Counted from the stretch's first letter, positions 8,074 through 16,390 are shown. The stretch: DNA of 64,000 nt from Ricordea florida (GCA_949710005.1 OX453283.1:25699135-25763134); one strand, 5' to 3'. The notes: generated by a model from the letters alone, not told the origin. Numbers and translations are program-made.

Positions 8074-8712
8074 ATGGATGAGTACAATAGAATTTACGGC
8101 GTAGCTGACCCCACCCCGCAAAGCGGAAGCTCGATTTATCCACGATTACCAACGAATGGCGATCCTAATAATTTCAGACTACAAAAGTCATGTGAAGTAC
8201 TACAAAATCTTGAGAAGGAAATTAAACATTATGAGGAAGTTAGGAAAAAATACAATAGAGCAAGAGGTATATTTACAAAAATCAGTGTTTGTAGTGGAGT
8301 GCTTTCAGTTATTCTATCTGCAAGTGGCCTTGGAACTTCCCTTACTGGTTTTGGCGCTGTTGTTGGTATACCATTAGGAACTGTGGGAGGTGTTTGTGGA
8401 GGAATATCAGTTGGATTCGGTGCGGCCTCAAAAAGACTTTCTCATAAAGTTAGTAAACATGAACAGACAGTTTCTTTGGCAAAAGCAAAAGTAAACACCA
8501 TTAACGATTTGGTTTCAAAAGCTCTAAAAGATAATGTTATATCAGACCAAGAATTTTCTCTAATTTTATCAGAGGTGGATAAGTTTGAAAAACTAAAACT
8601 AGAAATCCGCCAAAAATTTAGGAAAGATACAGAAAAAAACTTAAACATGAATCAGATAAGGAGAGAAGTCCGCGCAGATCTATTAAAAGAATTAACCACG
8701 CCAGATCATTAA
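8074..8712 (+). CDS. Protein with central Gly-rich hydrophobic hairpin, 212 aa
   Basis: Residues ~35-68 are a charged helix (LEKEIKHYEEVRKKYNRA). Residues ~70-118 are a Gly/Val/Ser-rich hydrophobic stretch long enough for two membrane passes (LSVILSASGLGTSLTGFG, GIPLGTVGGVCGGIS). The rest is helical and charged (KHEQTVSLAKAKVNTINDL). This three-part layout resembles membrane-active or pore-like proteins, but that is inference; I recall relatives in cnidarian Polintons. A TCTAAAGAT box (8040-8048) lies 25 nt upstream. A half-preserved GC hairpin element (8116-8126) is in frame near the N-terminus (PTPQSG), in a region likely to be disordered. Confidence 0.82.
   Translation: MDEYNRIYGVADPTPQSGSSIYPRLPTNGDPNNFRLQKSCEVLQNLEKEIKHYEEVRKKYNRARGIFTKISVCSGVLSVILSASGLGTSLTGFGAVVGIPLGTVGGVCGGISVGFGAASKRLSHKVSKHEQTVSLAKAKVNTINDLVSKALKDNVISDQEFSLILSEVDKFEKLKLEIRQKFRKDTEKNLNMNQIRREVRADLLKELTTPDH
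8102..8126. repeat. Double-hairpin element, copy 5, one arm decayed
   Basis: CCGC-AAA-GCGG is intact at 8116-8126 after an ACC spacer. The other arm (8102-8112) no longer pairs. In frame near the N-terminus of the 212-residue protein. Confidence 0.65.
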
Positions 8713-8721
8713 AAATTTCAT

Positions 8722-8811
8722 ATGAAAGAACTGATGTGGGGTGTAATTGTTTTGCAGGCATTAGGAAAGAACGGTATTGATTTAAAAACATCCCATTATC
8801 AAGGTAAATAA
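8722..8811 (+). CDS. Possible 29-residue peptide
   Basis: A short ATG-to-TAA frame fills the gap between two late genes. It encodes a weakly hydrophobic N-terminus (MWGVIVLQALG) and a polar tail. It has no clear promoter box of its own and overlaps the box of the next gene (8781-8789). It could be real or chance; the AT-rich context makes short frames common. Confidence 0.25.
   Translation: MKELMWGVIVLQALGKNGIDLKTSHYQGK
8781..8789 (+). promoter_or_regulatory. Promoter box of the 523-residue protein gene
   Basis: TTTAAAAAC, 26 nt before the ATG. Confidence 0.55.
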
Positions 8812-8815
8812 TAAG

Positions 8816-10387
8816 ATGGGATTATACAATGATTTCAGAAATATGTATCCAAGGGCTGATCACAGTCAATTTATATTTGTGTCTGATCCATATGGAGGTT
8901 ACATTAAGTGGAAAGTTGATGGTACAACAATAATGTCAAATGATGATCCTACTGGAAAAACATGGACTGATGACATATCACCTAATATGAAAAGACTTTT
9001 ATGGAAAGATTTGGGGATTACCTCTGATGAATTGAGTTCATTTCCTGAAAGTTTAACATTGACTAATCTATCTTATCCAATACCGGCTGTTAATTTTGAT
9101 GACTTTTCAACTGATATAACAAAAATGCTAACCTCGCTGGATATATACGTTTCAAATACAAAGAAATTCACAGCAAAGATGAGAAACATATTTACATCAC
9201 AAGTTGTTACTTTCAAATTTGGAAAGAAGAGTAGAAAATGGTTGAACGGACCTGATATGAATTATTGGCCGCAACAACTTAACTTTGCAGTTTGGTGCGC
9301 AACATCTGGTTGTGGTATAAGTCCTTTCGAGAGTCTAAATTACCCCAAAGTAGTGAGTAGCTTTATCAAGTTTCATGTGTATTTCACAATAAGGCGAATA
9401 CTGTATGAATTAAGCCTTCCTTTACCTGATGAGCAACCTTTTGTGATAAATAATAATCCATATAGTAAAGTTGCATATCAACGATTGTGCGCTGAATTTG
9501 GAATTGCCAATAATTCCGATTTTAGATGGAAAGGAGGAAGAAATGGAGGATTGGGTGATATATTCCTTGATTATGGCTCAGGATATCATGGAAAAGGTGG
9601 TGGATATCAAAATGTACATATTGTAAGGAATTATGATGTTGAAGCGGATCAATGGCCTGGCGAAGGTGGTAAATTCGCTGATGAAGGTGGAAAGAAGGAA
9701 AAGGGTAATCTCATTTCATTTATCCGTAACGATGACTTTTCTGATTTTAAATATACCTGGTTTATCCCAACAAGTGGACATGGACTCACTAAAGCTGGAC
9801 TTGGTAGATTGAATCGATCCGCTGAAGCTTTTGTTTACTGTATATTGGGAGCACAAGTTAACACTAGAAACTCGATTTATGGTAATGGTGGTGGAGCTAT
9901 TGAGACACAACAAGAATTCTTGGCTTTATTTGAAAGTAGTGTGATTGAGAATGACATTTCTAGTTCTATCCAAAGGTATCAATTAGCTGTACAAGAAGCA
10001 AAATTACGGCTTGATTTAGCTATTGCTCCCGGTGTGTGGTTGATGCCGAGTAATATGATAATCAATACTGAAAGCGTGACGGGTTTTAACAACAAACTTA
10101 TGAAAGCGAGTAATGATATGAATTTTGGTGTGAATAATTCCCTAAACACTGAAGCAAAACAAGTTGGAATAAGTCATAACTTAGGATCTTCAAAGGTAAA
10201 GTTACCTCATAGAATTGAAACGAAACCAAAACCAGACTCGATGAAACAGGAAATCCGCAGTACCAGCCCCGCTGAAAATAATATTGACTCAACCCAGCAT
10301 GAAAAGAATACACAAAGCGAGCACGAAGTGCGTATATTAACATTTATAATTATCAGTGGAGGGTTAGCGTGGTATCTATTTCGGTAG
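8816..10387 (+). CDS. Large conserved Polinton protein with C-terminal membrane anchor, 523 aa
   Basis: Function not known to me; the family recurs in cnidarian Polintons. Seen: a globular N-terminal ~450 residues with distinctive blocks (MRNIFTSQVVTF, MNYWPQQLNFAVWCATSGCG at about 155-173, then a Gly-rich stretch ~235-265 with GGRNGGLGD and GKGGGYQN). A Lys/Pro/Ser-rich linker follows (~460-505), then a single C-terminal hydrophobic span (residues ~506-522, ILTFIIISGGLAWYLF). The tail anchor suggests a surface or membrane-linked virion protein, possibly for attachment; this is inference. A TTTAAAAAC box (8781-8789) lies 26 nt upstream. No defect seen. Confidence 0.85.
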   Translation: MGLYNDFRNMYPRADHSQFIFVSDPYGGYIKWKVDGTTIMSNDDPTGKTWTDDISPNMKRLLWKDLGITSDELSSFPESLTLTNLSYPIPAVNFDDFSTDITKMLTSLDIYVSNTKKFTAKMRNIFTSQVVTFKFGKKSRKWLNGPDMNYWPQQLNFAVWCATSGCGISPFESLNYPKVVSSFIKFHVYFTIRRILYELSLPLPDEQPFVINNNPYSKVAYQRLCAEFGIANNSDFRWKGGRNGGLGDIFLDYGSGYHGKGGGYQNVHIVRNYDVEADQWPGEGGKFADEGGKKEKGNLISFIRNDDFSDFKYTWFIPTSGHGLTKAGLGRLNRSAEAFVYCILGAQVNTRNSIYGNGGGAIETQQEFLALFESSVIENDISSSIQRYQLAVQEAKLRLDLAIAPGVWLMPSNMIINTESVTGFNNKLMKASNDMNFGVNNSLNTEAKQVGISHNLGSSKVKLPHRIETKPKPDSMKQEIRSTSPAENNIDSTQHEKNTQSEHEVRILTFIIISGGLAWYLFR

Positions 10388-10612
10388 TTCATGCTCATTT
10401 CACGTGATTATCATTGTTTTTGGATTAATGTTCACGTGTAGAACAATAGATTGCATACTTTTACGACATAGCAACAAGAAAAATGTAAAGCAGTTTTAAA
10501 GTTTGAAAGTAGATTTTATGTTTACTTTTAAAAGGCCCGTTTCTAACGTCGCTCAGGAATGTGATTACGTCAATGCAAATTTAAAGATGAATATGAATTA
10601 ACCAAACAAAAA
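10388..10612. promoter_or_regulatory. 225 bp intergenic region with E-box and CRE-like sites
   Basis: The longest gene-free stretch in the cassette. It has two CACGTG palindromes (10,401-10,406 and 10,433-10,438) and a CRE-like TTACGTCA (10,566-10,573) before the promoter box at 10,580. No frame longer than about 16 codons is seen. Such sites could be used by host bZIP or bHLH factors, or could be chance. Confidence 0.3.
10580..10588 (+). promoter_or_regulatory. Promoter box of the penton-like gene
   Basis: TTTAAAGAT, 24 nt before the ATG. Confidence 0.7.
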
Positions 10613-11248
10613 ATGTTGAGCATTACCATGTATGATTCTGAAACTAGGATATATTTAGATCCTCCACTTAAAAATCTTCGAGAGATACAACTCCTGGATT
10701 GTAATATAAAAACCAAAAGATTGATTAATTTCAAGGATCAACAGGTATTATACAATGAAAAGAATCAAGCCATCATAATAATACAACCCGGTACATATTC
10801 GTTGCGTGATATTCAATCGATCTTTCTAAAAGATGGTGATAGGGAAAAGATAACAATAATTGAAAGTGATGCTGTTGACTATCTATATTCAAATAAGAAC
10901 TTTAACATTAAACTTACTAGAGCGTTGTCGATTGGTTTGGGGGTGCCTGAAGTCATAAACCCCGGTAAATTATACCCTATAAATATACAAATTAAGGAGC
11001 CTCTGAGACTTATGTGTAGTATAGTGGATAATAAGTTTTCATATATGAATAAAACAAAATATGGAGAACTTGTGAAACTCTCACCATCACAACTACTTGC
11101 AAACATACCCTCAAAAGATTATCCAACAATTCCAGTTCGAAAATATGATAGTGTCATAAACCACTTTGATTTAACCGTCTTAGGCGGTGAATGGGAAAAA
11201 CTTGATCTGAAGGGTTCTCCCATAACTTTTAGTTTAAGATTCAGATAA
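10613..11248 (+). CDS. Candidate minor capsid (penton-like) protein, 211 aa
   Basis: Predicted to be beta-rich with alternating hydrophobic residues throughout. The ending (VRKYDSVINHFDLTVLGGEW, then a short segment finishing ITFSLRFR) resembles the C-terminus of single jelly-roll proteins that I recall as minor capsid candidates in virus-like elements. An IIIQPGTYSLRDIQSIF block (~62-78) is also typical of that group. A TTTAAAGAT box (10580-10588) lies 24 nt upstream. It stands apart from the capsid-ATPase pair by about 6 kb, which is not unusual. Penton role is inference from family resemblance and length. Confidence 0.6.
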   Translation: MLSITMYDSETRIYLDPPLKNLREIQLLDCNIKTKRLINFKDQQVLYNEKNQAIIIIQPGTYSLRDIQSIFLKDGDREKITIIESDAVDYLYSNKNFNIKLTRALSIGLGVPEVINPGKLYPINIQIKEPLRLMCSIVDNKFSYMNKTKYGELVKLSPSQLLANIPSKDYPTIPVRKYDSVINHFDLTVLGGEWEKLDLKGSPITFSLRFR

Positions 11249-11311
11249 ATTTCAGGTCTTTTGTTATGTAACCATTATTTAGGTTATATAACATAATTTT
11301 TCTTAAATACT

Positions 11312-11818
11312 TTATTTTAAAACAAATATTTCCATCTCTTCAAACATATTTGTAACTTTTGGTGTGATTGAAAAGTATGAAGCCATTCCATCCTTTACAT
11401 GTTTTTTTATTTTTTTGTAAAACTTATTTTTATCTATAATTACTATATTTAAACTAATCTCAAATGAAATAATAAATATTTCTAAAGTGTTTTTAATTTC
11501 TTTTTCATTACTAAACTTAATTGCATTTTCAAAATAATCTTTATCCAATTTAATATCTTCTTCAATTTTATGGGGTTTTACTCCTTTTGTAATAAAATTT
11601 CTAGCATAGAGCGACCCTTCCCTCATTACCACCGGACTAATATCACCCAATCGGTAACAAATTTTAAAACCAAAAAATGCTAAATTATTTGATGCAACAA
11701 TATTTAAATTATCATTCTCTGAAACACAAATTGAAAAATCTTTATTTACTTTATTAAAGAAATCTTTTGTACAATTTTTTTCATTATCATATTTAATAGT
11801 TAGTAATTTTATATTCAT
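11312..11818 (-). CDS. AT-rich protein of unknown function, 168 aa
   Basis: Not recognised. It is a Lys/Asn/Ile/Phe-rich globular-looking protein without membrane span or catalytic motif I can name. It sits convergent to the penton-like gene, 63 bp away. A minus-strand box ATTATGATTTAAATAT (core 11,837-11,845) ends about 18 nt before the ATG, nearly identical to the box of the 6216-6482 gene. The full-length frame in very AT-rich DNA and the shared box support it as a real accessory gene. Confidence 0.65.
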   Translation of the reverse strand: MNIKLLTIKYDNEKNCTKDFFNKVNKDFSICVSENDNLNIVASNNLAFFGFKICYRLGDISPVVMREGSLYARNFITKGVKPHKIEEDIKLDKDYFENAIKFSNEKEIKNTLEIFIISFEISLNIVIIDKNKFYKKIKKHVKDGMASYFSITPKVTNMFEEMEIFVLK

Positions 11819-11836
11819 CTTTTATTTTATTTTAAA

Positions 11837-11845
11837 ATATTTAAA
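11837..11845 (-). promoter_or_regulatory. Minus-class promoter box, 168-residue protein gene
   Basis: Minus strand reads GAATTATGATTTAAATAT, 18 nt before the ATG. Nearly identical to the box at 6504. Confidence 0.55.
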
Positions 11846-11852
11846 TCATAAT

Positions 11853-12296
11853 TCATTTTTTATTTTTACATTCTCTACAATGTGCTTTCTGTTTTTTATG
11901 CTCACATATTTGTGATCCTCCACAATCTTTACAATGTGTTTTCTGTCTGTTGTGTATACATAATTGTGTCCCACCACATTCTTTACAATGTGTTTTCTGT
12001 TTATTGTGAATACAAAATTTTGATCCTTTACATTCTTTACAACAATATTTAATTTTATTATGTATACATAATTGCGACCCGCAACACTCTTTACAAAAAT
12101 ATTTGCACTTTTTATGGATACAATAATATTTATTATTAATAGCATCTTTTTTAATTTCATTAATGATTTCCTCCTCTGAAAATTTTTTAATACTTTTAAT
12201 TAAATTTTCTTTATTCATTTTTGTTCTTCCTTTAATTTTCAACTCTTTTGCAATATTTTTTAATTGGTGAAAATGTAAATCTTTTAGTTGCTCCAT
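11853..12296 (-). CDS. SAP-like protein with five CxHx6CxxC repeats, 147 aa
   Basis: Two parts are seen. Residues ~8-35 (LKNIAKELKIKGRTKMNK) resemble a SAP/Rho-N DNA-binding helix pair. Residues ~68-145 are five tandem 18-residue repeats with the pattern C-x-H-x6-C-K-x-C-x-G-[ST], for example CIHNKQKTHCKECGGTQL. Each could bind one zinc through three Cys and one His. Similar GGS-CxH repeats are common, as I recall, in giant viruses and some protists, which suggests exchange between viruses. A TTTAAAGAT box on the minus strand (12,318-12,326) ends 21 nt before the ATG. A nucleic-acid binding or regulatory role is inference. Confidence 0.75.
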   Translation of the reverse strand: MEQLKDLHFHQLKNIAKELKIKGRTKMNKENLIKSIKKFSEEEIINEIKKDAINNKYYCIHKKCKYFCKECCGSQLCIHNKIKYCCKECKGSKFCIHNKQKTHCKECGGTQLCIHNRQKTHCKDCGGSQICEHKKQKAHCRECKNKK

Positions 12297-12547
12297 ATTT
12301 AATAAAAAATATTGTAAATCTTTAAACTATAATTCATTTTTTTGTAAAAGTTAATAAAAATTAAATTCGTCTTTCAAAAATAAAGATTTTAAAATCTTTA
12401 AATCAAATTTTTTTGAATACATACATAAACTACTGGTAAATTGGTCTAAAAACTCACAGTAAACTTTAAGAAAAATTTAATAAAAAAAAAATTAAATTCG
12501 TATTTTAAAATTTTATTAAAATCGGCTTATTTTTCCTGTAATATAGT
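12297..12547. other. AT-rich right end of the Polinton; boundary not resolved
   Basis: No gene is seen. It contains partial direct repeats with AATTAAATTCGT (near 12,360 and 12,490) and an 18 bp palindrome AAAGATTTTAAAATCTTT near 12,384. Polinton ends normally carry long terminal inverted repeats, but the left end is outside the window, so the terminus cannot be fixed. Host repeat homology starts near 12,548, which sets the latest possible boundary. Confidence 0.5.
12318..12326 (-). promoter_or_regulatory. Minus-class promoter box, SAP/CHCC protein gene
   Basis: Minus strand reads GAATTATAGTTTAAAGAT, 21 nt before the ATG. It combines the minus-class prefix with the plus-class core. Confidence 0.55.
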
Positions 12548-13133
12548 AGTAAAGAGGATTCGATAGCTGAAATAAATCGTCAAAAAAAAAACAACTAGCT
12601 CGCGACTCAACGGAAGAACCATTACCTGGTCAGCAAAATTATAATAGTTTTAAAGCAACACCAAAAGCAGCTAGGCAGCTCTTTAACAAATGAAAAATAG
12701 ACACGCAGCTTTATGCTTATGTCCCTCCAAAAATGCTTGAAAACTTGTAGGAAGAACTCAGCTTTATGCTTATGTCCCTCCAAAAACGCTTGAAAACTTG
12801 TAGGAAGAAAATGTTTCCTCCAAAACCGCTATGAATAATCCGTTTCTTCAGCAAAACATTGTAGACTACTGTAGACTGCTGGCTGTAGGTTGTGTAGCCG
12901 CGAAAAGCGCGCGAAAAACAAAGCCTCGTTTCGGTCAAAGACCTTCTACATATCCCGGATGAATATGGCCGCCATGTTGGGGCAACGTCATCGTCGCTAG
13001 GCGCACGCGCCAGCGAGCCATGCCGCTAGCCACGATGACCATGAAAACTCAAACGCATGGTTTTCGCAATTTCTATCCTCGCACGGTAGTTATGGGGAGC
13101 TCCGCTCTGCGGCTCTTCGAGCCGCTGTGGAGT
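12548..13133 (-). repeat. Dispersed repeat with terminal AGCGGAGC hairpin, intact copy
   Basis: About 585 bp that recur in inverted orientation at 39,592-41,215. Landmarks are AACATGGCGGCC, GTTGCCCCAAC and a terminal hairpin CGGCTCGAAGAGCCG with flanking AGCGGAG sequence. This copy lacks the nested insertion of the other and so gives its empty site. It directly abuts the Polinton end. No coding potential is seen. Confidence 0.8.
12706..12811. repeat. 53 bp tandem duplication
   Basis: Two near-identical 53 bp units starting CAGCTTTATGCTTATG lie back to back inside the dispersed repeat. The copy at 41,000 has only one unit, so the duplication is local and recent. Confidence 0.85.
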
Positions 13134-15304
13134 TCCGCTATAATGAGCTGCTATACTTCTTAGTCTAGATGAAGGTGGAGTCATTTCTGAGAGCTGATTT
13201 TAGTCTCCTTTGAACAGCCATTCGTTTCTTCACTGATAAACTTGAAGATCTTTTTAATGTTTATCCTAGATGGTTCCCGGTTCCTACAGTTACGTTTCCT
13301 AGCTTTGTAGCATCTTTTTCTTATTGATGTTCTGAAATCGTGGTTATTAGCAACTCATTCAATTTGGAATTTGCACTCGCCACCCTTGTGCAAATTAATT
13401 CCAAATTGAACTCAAAACTGTATGATTACCATTACTAAAAAACACTCATCAGAAATTCTGATTGCATAAATCAACTGATAATATACAATAATAAATTGAT
13501 GAAGATCTAACGACAGCAAAACTACCATACAGTATGAATGATCCGAGTATAATTTGTCATGACAATATCAATACATTGTCGAACAAACAGATTAGGAGAA
13601 TTGAGCAATTTATTAACATAAGGATTTTTAACAGTTGATCAAAAATAAAATTCTTCACAATAGTGAATAGGGAAGTATAAAAGACTTCATTGTGAGAATT
13701 GGTAATTAGATCTCAGGATTGAAGTGGTTGATCACAGAGATAAATAGAAAGATCTGTGACTAATTCATTTGTTGATTTTAGTAAAACATAGGAAAGTGTA
13801 TGAGACACTGTCATGAGAATTGCTAGTCAGATCCTGCACATGTATGTTCTAGGTAAAATGAATTTCAAGTCAAAATGGTTCCAAACTAGCTTGATTTGTT
13901 TTTTCCTTTGTTTCAGATTATTGGAGGATTATGGAAATTAATCTGAAAAAAAAAGAATAAAAACATTTACACTTGGCTTGTTAACAATTAACTAACTCAA
14001 AAGCAAATTCTCTCATTTATTAGTTCCTTTCTAAAAGTATCAAAAGCTACATGTTACCTACACTTTTGCAAGGCCAGTTTTCAATATGATCCAAACATAA
14101 CATGACATACATGTAAGATCAACAAAGAACACACCCTAACACACACCGTAGAAGCTTCCTGCATGTATGTTGTATCCAGTTTGAATTGATGACAATACAA
14201 AAGGTTTGTAATTTTGTCATGTCTGGTGTTAACCTCTTAGTAACTGGGCACCTATTGGCTGAGGATTATTCTATGGCTACAATAGTATGCACACTCTGAT
14301 TGGCTGCTGTGCAGGCAAGATTTTCTTGTAATCATCAGGCATTATGAAAATTTTTCAAAATAAGATATCGACAAAATTTGTCTCATTTTCAAACAAACTT
14401 TCTTCCGTCACTTCTGGTTTCGATTGTATGGTCAGCTGTGTTTCGGTTTAGTGAACATCATCTCAAATGACTTCTTGTACGCGCAAGCCGAAATTGAAAA
14501 AACCTTCAATTTTTTTCCAGTGCTGACAAGGCCATATAATAAATAACTTATCAACTTTGTCTGTTTGGAAATTATAGGGAAATCTCAGACCTATGCCTTA
14601 GAGTATTGACCTCACCATTGCCCTGGTCAATATGTCAAGACCTGTAATGACTTCATTCTCGGTTAATAAGTAGTATGTATTGACCCAAGGTCATGATGGT
14701 ATAAAATAAAACAATATTCTCCAGTACAGCCAGTGCAAGCTCAGCTAGTAAGCAGTGTATCATATGGCAGGCAGCGAGGCTATGATTGTTGTACTAGAAA
14801 ATTTTGAATTAGCTGGCTTTGTGAACGAAAAATACATTGCATATGACTGTTTCAGAGAAAAAAACTCCATATGGCAAAGTCCTGACCAAAACAGAGCCAA
14901 GCAGAATGCTCAGATTTTCCTCAAGACTACCTTGCCAAACATTATGCTTATTTTATGTTATGCTTACATTGTAGTGAAAACTGACCTAAGGCCAATCATA
15001 TCACAAAAAATGCCTAATATATCATATAAAATTATTTTTCTACTTTTCTACGTAACTTTCAGTACAACAGCTTCATGTGTAAATTTGAAATTACCAGAAT
15101 AGATGATCAAACTACAGCTTAAAGTACTTAAGGTGGATATACAATGCAAGCTTTTGCTTTTCTTTTCACCCTTATGTTTCATCCATCTGAAACAAAAAGG
15201 TCATCATTATTATAATTATTATTATTATCATTATTATTGTATGTATTTAAACACTCTTACTTAAACAGCACTTACTCCCTTGTACGAGCACACTTTAATA
15301 TTTG
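13134..15304. other. Non-coding host DNA with old repeat fragments
   Basis: No convincing exon is seen. Fragments of the common AGATCTAAGTAG-type dispersed repeat lie around 13,540-13,860 in reverse. The longest open frame (14,755-15,102) has no motif and no splice or promoter support. An ATT-rich microsatellite lies near 15,205-15,240. Confidence 0.6.
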
Positions 15305-15937
15305 CAGGGCTCGAAATTGCAACCATATTGGTCGCAAATGTGACTACAAGTCTTTTCTTGGGAACTAAAAATTGATGTTTAGTCGCCACTTTGGCAACTA
15401 ATTTCATGTGTTAAATGAAAGAGTGAAAGGTGGAAAACAATTGCCTAAGTCTCGTTTTTGCTTTGCTAAAAAATGAATTGAACAAAATCATACAAATTAA
15501 GTATGTTTACCTTCAGATGTTTGACTTTAAATCACCTTCAAATCACTTCTGTGTTTTTTTTCGTGGTGATTGTGGGCACAACATTTTTTGAAAGGCTGCT
15601 GAATATAAAAGCATTCCGTCTCCGGGACTGGCTTTTGAAGCATGTCCTTTCTTTCATCCGAAAGTCATGAATTATTTATTTGTAGAGAAGGAAATACCAA
15701 GTGATATTTGTAATTTGTTGCTGTCCAGTAAATGCCAAGAAGCAAGATCGTTGTTGGAGTGCAAACAAGAAGAGTTTTGAAATCTTTCACAATCTTTTGG
15801 TTAACAACAATAAATGAAATTCTTACATGCTTTTCTGTTAATGTAATTTCTGGCAACAACAATTTTTAATTTGGCAACCATTTTTTTCTTTGAAAGTTGC
15901 AAATGGCAACTTGGAATTTTGTTAATTTTGAGCCCTG
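15305..15937. mobile_element. Non-autonomous DNA transposon, CAGGGCTC ends
   Basis: 633 bp bounded by inverted CAGGGCTCGAAATT (left) and AATTTTGAGCCCTG (right), 12 of 14 positions matching. It is flanked on both sides by ATTTG, a 5 bp target duplication. No intact frame is inside. Superfamily not assigned. Confidence 0.65.
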
Positions 15938-15957
15938 ATTTGCCAGCAGATGTCAGA

Positions 15958-16087
15958 TCAATGTAATTATCTGGTAACTGTGCACCTACCCCTCCCCTAA
16001 TCCAACATTAACACTAACTTTTTAACTTATTATAACTTGTTGGGTTTGGGGAGGGGTAGGTGCACAGTTGCCAGATACTTACATTGA
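15958..16087. mobile_element. Hairpin MITE with GTGCACCTACCCCTCCCC arms, copy 1
   Basis: Nearly the whole 130 bp is an inverted repeat: the arm with CTGTGCACCTACCCCTCCCC returns as its reverse complement after a short AT loop. A second copy is at 45,690-45,803. I recall this as very common in coral DNA. Confidence 0.85.
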
Positions 16088-16314
16088 CTCCAGATTTCAA
16101 TAAAAACCTAAACGCTTTAAGCTCCAACATAAATATTCATTTTCTCCAAACTGTTCTCATATATTTGTTATGGGACTGGTGAGGAGAATTTGTTTAAATA
16201 TCAATTGATACAACTGTTTTTGGTGATCATTTTCGTTATTCTCATAACCTGAATGGTTGATGAACAGTGAATATTGTAATGAGAAATTGGATGCTGGTCA
16301 CTAATGGGACTTAA

Positions 16315-16390
16315 AGGGTTAAGCTCAGCTGGAAGAGCATTGACACAGTGTTCCCAAGGTCACAAGTTCAAATTCTGTTCCAGCCTGTTC
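16315..16390 (+). mobile_element. tRNA-derived SINE head
   Basis: Has box A-like TAAGCTCAGCTGGAAGAGC and box B-like AGTTCAAATTC at tRNA spacing, but the acceptor stem does not pair, so it is not a tRNA gene. Confidence 0.55.

Noticed and set aside
11846-12160. 104-residue minus-strand frame overlapping the CHCC-repeat gene
   Set aside because: Shadow of the 54 nt repeats in another frame.
14755-15102. 115-residue plus-strand open frame
   Set aside because: No motif, no splice or promoter context, AT-rich chance frame.
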